From: Thalassospira lucentensis
Lineage (GTDB): Bacteria > Pseudomonadota > Alphaproteobacteria > Rhodospirillales > Thalassospiraceae
Assembly: GCF_011806425.1 (NCBI RefSeq)
Contig: NZ_JAATOV010000006.1
Span: forward strand, 1 to 64,000
Length of the DNA: 64,000 nucleotides
Direction of reading: 5' to 3'
The position numbers and the translations under genes are program-made. This document shows positions 1-11,236 of the stretch, one piece after another; within the stretch, counting starts at the first letter, position 1, and each line of letters begins with the position of its first letter. The notes below the pieces were generated by a model. The model made no database searches. It was not told the DNA's origin and was given only the letters and a program-made list of their open reading frames with translations.

Positions 1-76
<76 letters not shown>

Positions 77-84
77 ATAAAAAG

Positions 85-114
85 ACCCTGTCACCTTCGG
101 TGGCAGGGTTTTTT
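85..114 (+). terminator. Rho-independent terminator of the tRNA-fMet gene
   Basis: An 11-bp stem (accctgtcacc / ggtggcagggt, one G-T pair) with a 3-base loop is followed by six T. It lies 8 bases after the tRNA CCA end. Confidence 0.85.
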
Positions 115-120
115 ATTGCC

Positions 121-383
121 CGCAGCGATAGTCTTAGGCTTACGCCAGCTTCGCAAAGAACCTACGATCTTCCTGCGTTATGAGCCTGTGCTCATAACTT
201 GAAGGCTGAGGCTGTTAAGAAATCGCTCCAGTGGAGCGATTTTAAGCCGAAGGTCGAGCACGGCGAAGCCGCGCGCAGACTGCGTCACGCCGCATACTCC
301 AAAACATCCATCATCATCCGCTCGCCCTTGTGACGGGCTTTTTTACGGGTGCAATAGTCATATCTTTTCGTATCTAAAATTAC
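121..383. other. Intergenic stretch with tRNA-arm copy and hairpins
   Basis: No gene is visible. Positions 190-205 match the anticodon arm of the neighbouring tRNA (31-46) at 15 of 16 bases, which could be a degraded attachment site. Positions 220-242 form a perfect 10-bp stem (aaatcgctcc / ggagcgattt). Positions 324-344 hold a weak gccc/gggc hairpin followed by six T, a possible terminator on the plus strand. The next two genes are AT-rich and look acquired, so this may be the scar of an element inserted at the tRNA. Confidence 0.4.
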
Positions 384-1412
384 TTAAATATCATTTCGTA
401 TGGGGTCTAAAAGTTCCCTGTAATTGAAGTCGGAATTGTTTGTTTGAAAGAAGGTATAAAGATCTCCATTGTCTGGAATAGCAGGGGTCTGTGCCGTGGA
501 GCCGATACAAAGTGGGGTTATGTTTAGTTGGTAACGTATGTGTATTCCGTTTTCTGAGTTTATACTCTGATATGAGTGTAAAAGCCCAATTCCTGTCCAG
601 CGACCTCTTTCTCCCAAATGAAGAAAGGCACTAGTGCTATAAAAATAGCGCGCATCGAGTAGTAGGCAGGTTTCAATGTATATTTTCTCGTATGGGTCTT
701 CTCCATCGTAGACTTCGCGCCGTAAAGTTGGTTGAGGGCCAAAAATTTGCCCATCACTTTCAACGAACTCATTTTGGTCAGGAATATCTTTCCCACTAAA
801 CTCACCTGTAAAACAAACATAGCTACCTAAATGGGAGCGAGGATCAACTGCGCCAGTCTCAATAAGTGCTAAGTCAATCGTTTGGGTGGAATTAATCACA
901 ATAGATATACAGTCATCTATTGAATCCCGCATTTCCATATGATCTGTCCAAGAAATCGAACTTTTTTCATTGTGCCAAAGGGTGTTTAGGCATTTGCCAT
1001 TACTCTTAAATCGATGGCTTAATGCGCTCAATATATTCTTACCGGTGATCTGCTTGTATAGTGGCCCTAGGCGATGAAGGTGTGCATATAACCATTGATG
1101 GGGAGTTAGGTCTCTGCTTATTAGATTTGCCAAGCTCGTGCATTTTTCTTGCCAGTTTTCCTTCATTATTATCAGATCACCATGAGCGATTTTACGACGC
1201 ATAGTTGAAGTTTCATGGATGTCGGCATGACACTCTTTGCAAACCCCAATTAGGTTGCACTCATCGTTGTTAGATGGATCTTTGTCTATGTGGTGTATGT
1301 CGGCAATTTTACGGTGTTCAGGACAAACTGCACATCGGTAGAATGCTTTTATCAATACAGATGACACCACCGATTTAGGAGGGCTGACACGATGCTTCCT
1401 TTTATCAGGCAA
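384..1412 (-). CDS. HNH-endonuclease domain protein, C-terminal part unknown
   Basis: A 342-residue protein. Residues 27-66 carry an HNH-type zinc/nuclease pattern: C27-x2-C30, H40-H41 with an acidic residue two further on, N53, then C58-x2-C61-H62 and H66. This predicts a metal-dependent nuclease (family knowledge). The remaining 270 residues match nothing I recognise. The start is a TTG at 1412 preceded by AAGGA with 9 bases spacing; no better ATG exists. Base composition is clearly more AT-rich than in the metabolic genes downstream, it lies beside a tRNA, and it is divergent from another unfamiliar gene, all of which suggest acquisition by transfer. A defence or mobile-element role is possible but not shown. 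Confidence 0.6.
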   Translation of the reverse strand: MPDKRKHRVSPPKSVVSSVLIKAFYRCAVCPEHRKIADIHHIDKDPSNNDECNLIGVCKECHADIHETSTMRRKIAHGDLIIMKENWQEKCTSLANLISRDLTPHQWLYAHLHRLGPLYKQITGKNILSALSHRFKSNGKCLNTLWHNEKSSISWTDHMEMRDSIDDCISIVINSTQTIDLALIETGAVDPRSHLGSYVCFTGEFSGKDIPDQNEFVESDGQIFGPQPTLRREVYDGEDPYEKIYIETCLLLDARYFYSTSAFLHLGERGRWTGIGLLHSYQSINSENGIHIRYQLNITPLCIGSTAQTPAIPDNGDLYTFFQTNNSDFNYRELLDPIRNDI

Positions 1413-1547
1413 GACTATGCATCCTTTTTAAAGCGTCATTAGGCAGGGGGCTACCAAGATTGATGTATTGGACTAATGATGTCTATTTTTGCATGCAATT
1501 ATTGCCAGAAAGCAACTTTTAAGTGTCGTGAGGGGGAGTTTTATAAA

Positions 1548-2171
1548 ATGGGAACAAAGAGTTTACGCCGGTACACAAGTTTGGCATCACTGGTTCACAT
1601 ATTGCTCGAACGAAAGTTAACTCTGCTAGACCCAAGTGGATGGGATGATCGTAATGACCGATACTTCATGGAAATGTATAAGAAAAAGAAAAGACTGCAG
1701 ACCTTAGTCGCGCTGTGCCTTTGTGAAGAGAGTGAAACCTTCCATCACTGGAAAGTGTTTTCATCAGGGGGAGAGGGAGTTTGTATCGAATTCAATAGAG
1801 GTGCCCTAGACGATGCTGCAAGCAAAGTGACGGGAATACAGATCTCTCCTGTGAACTATGTTCAGATCAAAGATGCTAGGAAATTCCCTCCAGAACTTGA
1901 TCAACTCCCCTTTACCAAAAGATATCCGTATAATGCGGAGAAAGAAATTAGGATCATTTATGAGAGCGAAAAAGAAAAATTTCCCACTTTTGATCTGCCA
2001 ATTGAGTTATCAGCAATACAGCGAATTACTCTGAGTCCTTGGCTTCCCGTGCCATTAAAAAATTCTGTTAAGAAAACATTAGAGCAGATTGATGGATGTG
2101 CAGGTTTGAGAGTTTACAGGTCCACGTTGCTGGAAAACGAGCAATGGAAAAAAGTTGTTCAGGAGCTGTAG
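1548..2171 (+). CDS. DUF2971-like protein of unknown function
   Basis: The protein (207 residues) follows the layout of DUF2971 proteins: an early LRRYTSL segment, a hydrophobic helix, a DPSGWDDRND segment, the ALCLCEESE..HHWKVFSSGGEGVCIEF core, a Y-x-AEKEIRIIYE segment and a late ITLSPW strand. The function of this family is unknown to me; members occur often in variable islands. I chose the ATG at 1548 because it has GGGGGAG nine bases upstream. A longer reading from 1476 adds 24 residues with a CxxC but has no ribosome binding site. The gene is AT-rich like its divergent neighbour and probably came in with it. Confidence 0.6.
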   Translation: MGTKSLRRYTSLASLVHILLERKLTLLDPSGWDDRNDRYFMEMYKKKKRLQTLVALCLCEESETFHHWKVFSSGGEGVCIEFNRGALDDAASKVTGIQISPVNYVQIKDARKFPPELDQLPFTKRYPYNAEKEIRIIYESEKEKFPTFDLPIELSAIQRITLSPWLPVPLKNSVKKTLEQIDGCAGLRVYRSTLLENEQWKKVVQEL

Positions 2172-2173
2172 CC

Positions 2174-2211
2174 CCAAAAAAACACCCCCAGCCAAAAAAA
2201 CCGGGGGTGTT
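2174..2211 (-). terminator. Terminator of katG
   Basis: Read on the minus strand, a 9-bp stem (AACACCCCC / GGGGGTGTT, 2181-2211) is followed by a T run (complement of the A tract 2176-2182). It ends katG and also sits directly after the plus-strand gene stop at 2171, so it may serve both. Confidence 0.75.
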
Positions 2212-2264
2212 CCCATCTCAGAGCCCAAAAGCTCCTTTCAAAACCATCCTAAAGGCGCATCACC

Positions 2265-4981
<2,717 letters not shown>

Positions 4982-5995
4982 ATGTCTCATTCTTCCAAGG
5001 GGGCCATTTATATGGCAGCCGCGGCCAATCTGTTGATTGCTGTGGCAAAGTTTGGCGGTGCAATGATTACGGGCTCGGCGGCGATGATGTCAGAAGGCAT
5101 TCACTCGTTGGTCGATACCGGTAATCAGGGGCTGTTGCTGCTGGGGTTGAAACTTTCCACCAAAGAACCCGATGAAAAACATCCGCTGGGATATGGCAAG
5201 GAAACCTATTTCTGGTCGTTCCTGGTCGCGGTGATGATTTTCGGTCTCGGTGCTGGGGTTTCGATCTGGGAAGGGGTGGATAAGGTCATTCATCCCCACG
5301 CACTTGATGTGCATGTGGTCGCGACATTCTTCGGGTTTGATATCCGCACCTATCACGTGGTGTTTTCGATCCTTCTGATTGCCATTGGCCTTGAAGGGGC
5401 GGCATTCCGCACGGCCTATATCACGTTCCGCGCACAGCATCCGAATATGCCGATCATAGAAGCGGTCCATCGCAGCAAGGACCCGACGGTTTTCGTAATT
5501 TTGTTCGAAGATTCGGCGGCGTTGCTCGGCCTGATGGTGGCCTGTATCGGGATTGCCGCGGCCTATATTTTGGAAATGCCGGTTTTGGATGGCGTGGCCT
5601 CGATTTTGATCGGGATTATTTTGGCAATCACGGCCTTTTTCCTGGCGGTCGAGTGCAAGGGCCTTTTGATTGGCGAAAGTGCCAATGCCCAAAGCCGTAA
5701 AAAGATCGATGCGATTGTTGCCGCGATCCCCGGTGTATCGCGCGTCAACGAGATCATCACCTTGCATCTTGGTCCCAAGGACCTGATTGTCTGTGTTAGC
5801 CTTGATTTCCTCGATAAGCTCAATTCCCCGCAGGTAGAGGAATCCGTCTCGCGGATTGAAACCGATATCCGTAAGGCCGTGCCCGAAGTGTCCAAGGTCT
5901 TTATCGAAGCGCAAAACTGGCTGTCGCATCAGGATTTGCTTGATCAAGTCCGCCAAGCCAAAGAGGCCCAGACAGAGGCACAAGCACCTAGCTAA
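4982..5995 (+). CDS. Cation diffusion facilitator family transporter
   Basis: A 337-residue inner-membrane metal exporter of the CDF family, which exchanges divalent cations such as zinc, iron or manganese for protons. The N-terminal half has the usual membrane helices with the metal-site pattern H41-x3-D45 in helix 2 and E176-D177 in helix 5 (LFEDSAALLG). The C-terminal 90 residues form the cytosolic dimerisation domain (VAAIPGVSRVNEI..). The FEDSAALLG variant resembles the branch related to SLC30A9. The substrate cannot be told from sequence. The ATG at 4982 has only a weak ribosome binding site. Confidence 0.9.
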   Translation: MSHSSKGAIYMAAAANLLIAVAKFGGAMITGSAAMMSEGIHSLVDTGNQGLLLLGLKLSTKEPDEKHPLGYGKETYFWSFLVAVMIFGLGAGVSIWEGVDKVIHPHALDVHVVATFFGFDIRTYHVVFSILLIAIGLEGAAFRTAYITFRAQHPNMPIIEAVHRSKDPTVFVILFEDSAALLGLMVACIGIAAAYILEMPVLDGVASILIGIILAITAFFLAVECKGLLIGESANAQSRKKIDAIVAAIPGVSRVNEIITLHLGPKDLIVCVSLDFLDKLNSPQVEESVSRIETDIRKAVPEVSKVFIEAQNWLSHQDLLDQVRQAKEAQTEAQAPS

Positions 5996-5996
5996 T

Positions 5997-6042
5997 CTGC
6001 CGTCTTCCCTTTGCGGCAGTGCCCGGCATGTCGGCTGGGCAC
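5997..6042 (+). other. Two consecutive stem-loops after the CDF gene
   Basis: The stems ctgccg/cggcag (5997-6019) and gtgccc/gggcac (6019-6042) follow the CDF stop codon immediately. No T run follows, so they may stabilise the 3' end or act with Rho rather than terminate alone. Confidence 0.35.
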
Positions 6043-6169
6043 ATGCCAAAAAAGGATGGCTTCATAACATTTCCGATTATTGCAGGGCGGGTGATTGACC
6101 ACCCGCCTTTGCAATAGTATGAGGAATGAAAAGACAAACAAAAACATCGCAAGGGTGGGCCGATCGGAT

Positions 6170-7138
6170 ATGGATATCAACACAGTAGCCACATTACCCA
6201 CATGGATTGCCGTTGATTGGGGGACGTCGAACCTTCGGGTTTGGGCGATGGATGACAACGCGAACATCCTTGCTACCCAAAGCAGCCCGCTTGGCATGAA
6301 CGCGATTGCCGGTGACGATGCCCTGTCTTTCGAAGGGGTTCTGATCGGCTTGATCGACGATTGGCTGCCAAAGGAAACGGATGCCGCCAAGGCCGCCCCA
6401 ATTTCCGTCGTTATCTGCGGCATGGCCGGGGCAAAGCAAGGCTGGGTTGAGGCACCCTATTGCGATGTGCCCGCCCGCCCATCTGATTTGGCACAAGGTG
6501 CCGCAGCCCCCAAAACATCCGATCCGCGCATTGCCGTATCGATCCTGCCCGGCTTGTGTCAGCGCGACGATGCTGACGTGATGCGCGGCGAGGAAACCCA
6601 GCTTGTCGGCTTTATGGCTGCACACCGCAATTTCGCCGGTTGGGTTTGCCTGCCCGGCACCCATTCAAAATGGGCGCGGATTGATGCGGGCCAAATCACC
6701 GGTTTTCGCACGTATATGAGCGGGGAGGTCTTTGCTCTGCTGTCGCAAAACTCGATCCTGCGCCATTCGGTGACAGACGATGCTTGGGATGACGCGTCCT
6801 TTGCCGATGCGGTGCGCGCCGCCCATGCCGCGCCAAATGGATTTTTACATACCCTCTTTACCGTGCGTGCGGCGGGATTGGTGGCCAATGGCCATGCAGT
6901 GCCGTCTGGTGTGTCTGTTCTGTCGGGCACGGTGATCGGTGCGGAAATCGCGGATGTGATTGGTATGCTAAAACCCAACGAGGCGATTGCACTGGTCGGC
7001 GATGGCAAGCTTGCCGGGCTGTATCGTGCGGCCTTGGCCGTGCATGGCATAGAAGCCAAGGCGGTTGACGGCGAAGCCATCACACTGGCCGGCTTAACGC
7101 AGGCGCATGAGGTGCTTTCGGCGCAAGGCAAGGGTTAA
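6170..7138 (+). CDS. dgoK: 2-dehydro-3-deoxygalactonokinase
   Basis: This 322-residue sugar-acid kinase phosphorylates 2-dehydro-3-deoxy-D-galactonate with ATP in the De Ley-Doudoroff galactonate pathway. The phosphate-1 motif DWGTSNLR begins at residue 16, and the family segment CLPGTHSKW lies in the middle; the C terminus has the GDGKLAGLYR nucleotide-binding region. I chose the ATG at 6170 because family members begin a few residues before WIAVDWGTS; readings from 6119 or a TTG at 6095 add residues of no family character. It is followed by the aldolase gene that uses its product. No dehydratase or transporter of this pathway lies next to it. Confidence 0.9.
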   Translation: MDINTVATLPTWIAVDWGTSNLRVWAMDDNANILATQSSPLGMNAIAGDDALSFEGVLIGLIDDWLPKETDAAKAAPISVVICGMAGAKQGWVEAPYCDVPARPSDLAQGAAAPKTSDPRIAVSILPGLCQRDDADVMRGEETQLVGFMAAHRNFAGWVCLPGTHSKWARIDAGQITGFRTYMSGEVFALLSQNSILRHSVTDDAWDDASFADAVRAAHAAPNGFLHTLFTVRAAGLVANGHAVPSGVSVLSGTVIGAEIADVIGMLKPNEAIALVGDGKLAGLYRAALAVHGIEAKAVDGEAITLAGLTQAHEVLSAQGKG

Positions 7139-7291
7139 AGACCGTCCGGGGTCGGGCGGATAAATGCGATTTGTAAATGTGCGACCTACAGGACCGGCAT
7201 AAACATGTCTGGCATAAAAAGTGCCGCAATAGGTTGATACTTATTCCAGCGCGATTTCCCAAAACAGGGCCGCGCAGTCACAAAAGGAACA

Positions 7292-7957
7292 ATGACGATG
7301 GCAATTCCAACACCGGTTAATGGGCAGATCACAGATGCGGTTGCCCCGACGCGCCATCGCAGCCTGATCGCGATTTTGCGCGGGGTCACCCCGGATGAGG
7401 CCGCTGACATGGCGCGTGCGTTGGTTGCGGCTGGCATCACCATGATCGAAGTACCGCTAAACTCGCCGGAACCGCTGAAAAGCATCACCGCGATGAAAGA
7501 GGCAGTTGGCGACGCGGCGATGATTGGTGCTGGCACAGTCCTTACCCCCGATGACGTTGCCAATGTCAAAGCCGCCAACGGCGAATTTGTTGTCTCGCCC
7601 AATTGCGATACCGACGTGATCAAAAAAACCAAGGAACTTGGTATGGGCTCTTGGCCGGGTGTTTTGACCCCCACCGAATGCTTTGCCGCGATCAAGGCCG
7701 GTGCAGATGGCCTTAAGATTTTTCCGGCCAGCATCATCGGGGCAGAGGGCATCAAGGCCATGCGCGCGGTTCTGCCCAAAGAAACCCCGGTTTACGCGGT
7801 TGGCGGTGTCGGTCCGGATGATTTTAGCGTCTACGCCAAGGCGGGCTGCGATGGCTTTGGCCTTGGCTCAGGCATTTTTAAACCGGGCATGACCGTCGAT
7901 GACGTGTCAAACGCCGCCGTCGCCTATGTCACCGCACATGATGCGGTGTTTGGCTGA
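7292..7957 (+). CDS. dgoA: 2-dehydro-3-deoxy-6-phosphogalactonate aldolase with RebB-like N terminus
   Basis: The enzyme splits KDPGal into pyruvate and glyceraldehyde 3-phosphate. The class I aldolase core begins at residue 25 (LIAILRG) with Arg30, Glu53 in IEVPLNSPE, the Schiff-base Lys142 in DGLKIFPAS, and the phosphate-binding VGGVGPDDF segment. Total length 221 residues. The odd part is the beginning: residues 3-17 (MAIPTPVNGQITDAV) are identical to the first 15 residues of the RebB-like protein at 62899-63222. Other DgoA proteins have only about 8-10 residues before the IAILRG strand. AAAGGA precedes ATG 7292; the second ATG at 7298 starts the RebB-like segment. The gene follows dgoK after 153 bases, tail to tail with the next gene. 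Confidence 0.93.
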   Translation: MTMAIPTPVNGQITDAVAPTRHRSLIAILRGVTPDEAADMARALVAAGITMIEVPLNSPEPLKSITAMKEAVGDAAMIGAGTVLTPDDVANVKAANGEFVVSPNCDTDVIKKTKELGMGSWPGVLTPTECFAAIKAGADGLKIFPASIIGAEGIKAMRAVLPKETPVYAVGGVGPDDFSVYAKAGCDGFGLGSGIFKPGMTVDDVSNAAVAYVTAHDAVFG

Positions 7958-7985
7958 GGTTTTTGCTGTCAATTCGCCGCTTATT

Positions 7986-9590
7986 CTAAGGGCAATTGAT
8001 GGTGCTAAAGCCTACAGAACCTGTCGGTGCCGCAGAAAAGAAACAGCTACCATCATTGGTCGTGTTCCCGGTTGATGCGTCGTTGAAACTTGTTCCTCCG
8101 TTACCGGTAATAACTCTGTTGGTGCCGGCGGTTGAAACTGAAAACCTGTTGTTGGCAATGGTCGCATTGGTGGCGTTTCCAACAACAATTCCGCTCGTAG
8201 TGGCGGTATTGGATGATGCCGATAACGTGTTGTTACGAACGACCAGATTTGTTGAGCCACTGGCTGCGATGGCAACGCTACTCGTTGTCCCATCAAAGGA
8301 CGTAAGTGTGCTGTTTTCGATTGTGACACCGGTTGTGTTGTCAGCGCGAACGGCAAAAGTGCCAATCCCATTATTCGAATTGCTGACGGTCATGCCGATC
8401 AGTTTGGTATTATCTCTCATCAGCAGTGTGTAGGGGTTATTTTGGTTCGTCGCCGCGATTTTGCCGCCAGAGACGGTCAGGACCGCTTCCCGACCGGAAG
8501 GGGATTTAACAGTGATATTGCCGGACCCGACAAGAGTTTGACCGGCAACCATATTTACCTGATCATCTACAGCAATTGCCCCGCCGATGATAACCGTGCT
8601 GGCACCTGCTGTCGTCAGGGCATTATTCAAGTCATCTGTATCGGCCACCGATGATGCGGTGATAACCGTCAAAGCTTGGCCATCGGCGGTTCCGGTTGCG
8701 GTTTCAGTTGGGCCAAACGCGCCAGCCTGAGTGACAACATCAATATCGCGGACCACCGGATCGGTCATGCGCCGTTCCATCGGTGAAAGGCGTTTGCGGC
8801 CTGCGCCAAAGAATTGCAGCGGAATGCGCAAGCGTGCTGTAACAAATCCCTGAGAGCCACGTGGTTTGTCATGTTGCCATTCGCTGCCTATGGAAAAGCG
8901 CGATCCGTTCCAAAGCCAGGGTACCTCGTCGAATGTCATTTCAGATCGCAATCGCGGGCCGGTAACGTCGGCGACTTTGTCGGCAAAGAAATGATATCCC
9001 CCGGCAAACAACCGGATTTGCCGCGGTTCTTCTGGTTCATAGACCGGAAGACGCCAGCCGATTTCAACATCATAGCCGGCCATGCTGCGTTCTTCGCCGC
9101 CACGGAAGCTGATGGTTGTGCCCGACAGGCTGGCTTCGCTCAAGGCGTCAACGTTGCGAACACGTCTGCCCTGCGGGATATAGGCGTTGGTACGAAAATC
9201 CCAGTCGGTTGAAAGCGCTTCCGCCCCAATTGTTACTTGATTGAAGTGATTGCCCCATTCGCTTTGACGGCGATCAAAATAGGCAATGCCACCCAGATTC
9301 CAGCCACTTTCATGCATGTGTCGGACGCCAAGGCCGAAATTGCCTTCGCGGCTGTTGCTGTCATCAAATCGGGTCCGCAGACTGGTAAACAGCAATGTGT
9401 CGTCGTTTTGAAGCATCGGGACGAATAAATCCGCCTCACCAAGGGAACGGTCGGTGCCAGCTTTGCCTTCGACATCAAGATGCGCGCCCCACTTCTGGCG
9501 GCTGTTATCCTGTGCATGGCATTTGTCTGCGGTCATCAAAAACACAGCACATGTTGCAATCACCACGCAGCTTAGAGTTTGCTTGTTCAA
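7986..9590 (-). CDS. Inverse autotransporter: intimin-type beta-barrel with beta-helix passenger
   Basis: A 534-residue outer-membrane protein. Residues 1-26 form a signal peptide ending CHA. Residues 30-265 resemble the intimin/invasin inverse autotransporter barrel: LRTRFDDSNSREGNFGLGVRH, GWNLGGIAYFDRRQSEWGNHFNQ, and alternating strands. The rest (from about residue 285) is Thr/Ser/Asn/Val-rich with repeated N-N-T and V-I-x-N-N steps, as in right-handed parallel beta-helices, and ends in a Cys pair (GSCFF...INCP). The passenger would be exported to the cell surface and may mediate adhesion (inference). The start is a TTG at 9590 with AGGAGG nine bases upstream; a TTG at 9626 lies in front of that site and is unlikely. 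It stands alone. Confidence 0.72.
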   Translation of the reverse strand: MNKQTLSCVVIATCAVFLMTADKCHAQDNSRQKWGAHLDVEGKAGTDRSLGEADLFVPMLQNDDTLLFTSLRTRFDDSNSREGNFGLGVRHMHESGWNLGGIAYFDRRQSEWGNHFNQVTIGAEALSTDWDFRTNAYIPQGRRVRNVDALSEASLSGTTISFRGGEERSMAGYDVEIGWRLPVYEPEEPRQIRLFAGGYHFFADKVADVTGPRLRSEMTFDEVPWLWNGSRFSIGSEWQHDKPRGSQGFVTARLRIPLQFFGAGRKRLSPMERRMTDPVVRDIDVVTQAGAFGPTETATGTADGQALTVITASSVADTDDLNNALTTAGASTVIIGGAIAVDDQVNMVAGQTLVGSGNITVKSPSGREAVLTVSGGKIAATNQNNPYTLLMRDNTKLIGMTVSNSNNGIGTFAVRADNTTGVTIENSTLTSFDGTTSSVAIAASGSTNLVVRNNTLSASSNTATTSGIVVGNATNATIANNRFSVSTAGTNRVITGNGGTSFNDASTGNTTNDGSCFFSAAPTGSVGFSTINCP

Positions 9591-9884
9591 ATACAAATCC
9601 CTCCTATTCGTCTTTGCCGTCTCCAAAAGGCTAAAAGACGTTCCCCAGCCCTGATATCCTGCCAGAGCATTTGTTTAGAATAAACTCTCTATAGTAGAGG
9701 AAGTGTTATGGCAACATCTACCAATAGCATGTTCGTATGGGGTGTGATGTGCTCTGGTATGCCCTGCCGCAAAAAGACCGTATGCCCCATTTCATGAAAA
9801 AGAACCGCGATCGGGTTTGACCGGGCGGTTCGGTGCGGGCTAAATTCCAGCCATTGTCTGAATTCCTGAAAATGGGAGGATCCA
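9591..9884. other. Spacer between divergent autotransporter and SDR genes
   Basis: No convincing gene. It must hold both promoters. A small ctcta/tagag hairpin lies near 9689-9701. The minus strand here encodes a stretch with HEMGH, judged accidental because its reading frame continues antisense through the SDR gene. Confidence 0.3.
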
Positions 9885-10667
9885 TTGGATCTTGGAATCA
9901 AGGGCCGCAAGGCCATCGTTTGTGCGTCATCCAAGGGGCTTGGCCGCGGCTGTGCGATCAAGCTGGCAGAAGCCGGTGTTGACCTTGTGCTTAATGCGCG
10001 TTCCGAAGGGCCGCTTAATGAAACGGCGGAACATATTCGCGATACCTTTGGCGTCAATGTCACCACGGTCGCGTGCGACATCACCACCGAAGATGGCCGT
10101 AACAAGGTCCTCGCCGCCGAAGGCGCGCCTGATATTCTGGTCAATAACGCCGGTGGTCCGCCCCCGGGTGTCTGGTCCGATTGGGGCCAGGCCGAATGGG
10201 AAGCCGCCGTTCAATCTAACATGCTGACGCCGATCTTGCTGGCAACTGCCGTTTTGCCCGGCATGATTTCGCGCAAGTGGGGCCGGATCGTGAACATCAC
10301 GTCTGGTTCTGTGAAATCACCGATCCCCCATCTTGGCCTGTCCAATGCCGCCCGTGCGGGTTTGACCGGCTTTGTCGCCGGTACTGCCCGTCAGGTCGCC
10401 AAGGACGGTGTGATTATGAATAACTTGCTGCCCGGTCAGCATGACACGGATCGCATCAATGCGCTGATGACCAATCGCGCCAAATCCGAAAATATCAGCC
10501 TTGATGAAGCCCGTGCGAAAACTCAGGCCGGCCTTCCGACTGGGCGCTTTGGTGATCCAGTTGATTTTGGCGCGACCTGTGCCTTTATGTGCAGCGAGCA
10601 TGTGAAATTCATGGTTGGGCAGAATGTGTTGCTTGACGGCGGTGCGTTTAATTCCACCATGGGCTGA
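9885..10667 (+). CDS. SDR family oxidoreductase with altered active site
   Basis: A 260-residue short-chain dehydrogenase/reductase-like protein. The Rossmann cofactor motif ASSKGLGRG is at 14-22, NNAG at 87-90 and the catalytic-position Ser140 in NITSGS. Thirteen residues after it the usual Tyr is Ser153 and the Lys is Arg157 (SNAAR in place of YxxxK). The FabG-like fold and the C-terminal GQNVLLDGGAFN are otherwise intact. This matches a side branch of SDRs annotated as 3-oxoacyl-ACP reductases whose chemistry I do not know; it may not be a normal reductase. The TTG start at 9885 has GGGAGGA upstream. Confidence 0.85.
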   Translation: MDLGIKGRKAIVCASSKGLGRGCAIKLAEAGVDLVLNARSEGPLNETAEHIRDTFGVNVTTVACDITTEDGRNKVLAAEGAPDILVNNAGGPPPGVWSDWGQAEWEAAVQSNMLTPILLATAVLPGMISRKWGRIVNITSGSVKSPIPHLGLSNAARAGLTGFVAGTARQVAKDGVIMNNLLPGQHDTDRINALMTNRAKSENISLDEARAKTQAGLPTGRFGDPVDFGATCAFMCSEHVKFMVGQNVLLDGGAFNSTMG

Positions 10668-10837
10668 TATGTCGCCTTTCGTCACAGGGCGGTCTGCAAA
10701 CGCCCATTTTCTGCGCTTCCGGTGCTCACGTACATTAAGTACGCTGCGCGCCGGTTCTCGCAAATACGCGTTTTCGACACGTCCTGTAACGAAATCCAAC
10801 ACATCATCATGTACCCAACACAAAGGGTGGGGCTAGC

Positions 10838-11110
10838 ATGGCGTCCTTTACTTTTGTGTATGTGCTGCGTGAATTGGGCTTTGATCCCGCAAACCGCCGC
10901 ACCAAATTGCCCCGGACCTATGTCGGCTGGTCGACCGATGTCGAGGCGCGCCTTGCCACCCATAACAGCGGCAAGGGGGCGAAAACCACGCGGGGGCGAC
11001 AATGGGAATTGGTCTATGTCGAGCGGTTCCGAACGTTCGGGCAAGCCATGAGCCGCGAATGGCACCTAAAACGCGATCGCAAATTGCGCAAGGTGCTGGC
11101 AGGCGGTTAA
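10838..11110 (+). CDS. GIY-YIG domain protein (UPF0213 type)
   Basis: A 90-residue single-domain GIY-YIG protein. The paired strands are YVL (8-10) and TYVG near residue 29, followed by the family segment DVEARLATHNSGKGAKTTRGR and the final WHLKRDRK helix. About eight extra residues lie between the two strands compared with the usual short UPF0213 proteins. The family is related to the UvrC nuclease domain, but a cellular role is not established. GTGGGG lies in front of the ATG. Confidence 0.8.
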   Translation: MASFTFVYVLRELGFDPANRRTKLPRTYVGWSTDVEARLATHNSGKGAKTTRGRQWELVYVERFRTFGQAMSREWHLKRDRKLRKVLAGG

Positions 11111-11236
11111 ACCGCTTTACAAAACGGAGCGCGCGACTGTCATTCAAACCGTCGTTCAAATCAGGACTTGCATCATCGCGCCAACTAACAGATATGTCCT
11201 TGCAAATATCGTCTTTTAACTAGGGTAAGATCCGTC

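Noticed and set aside
9689..10144. Minus-strand frame containing HEMGH, like a zinc protease
   Set aside because: Most of the frame is antisense to the SDR gene, the rest has no family resemblance, and HExxH is short enough to arise by chance.
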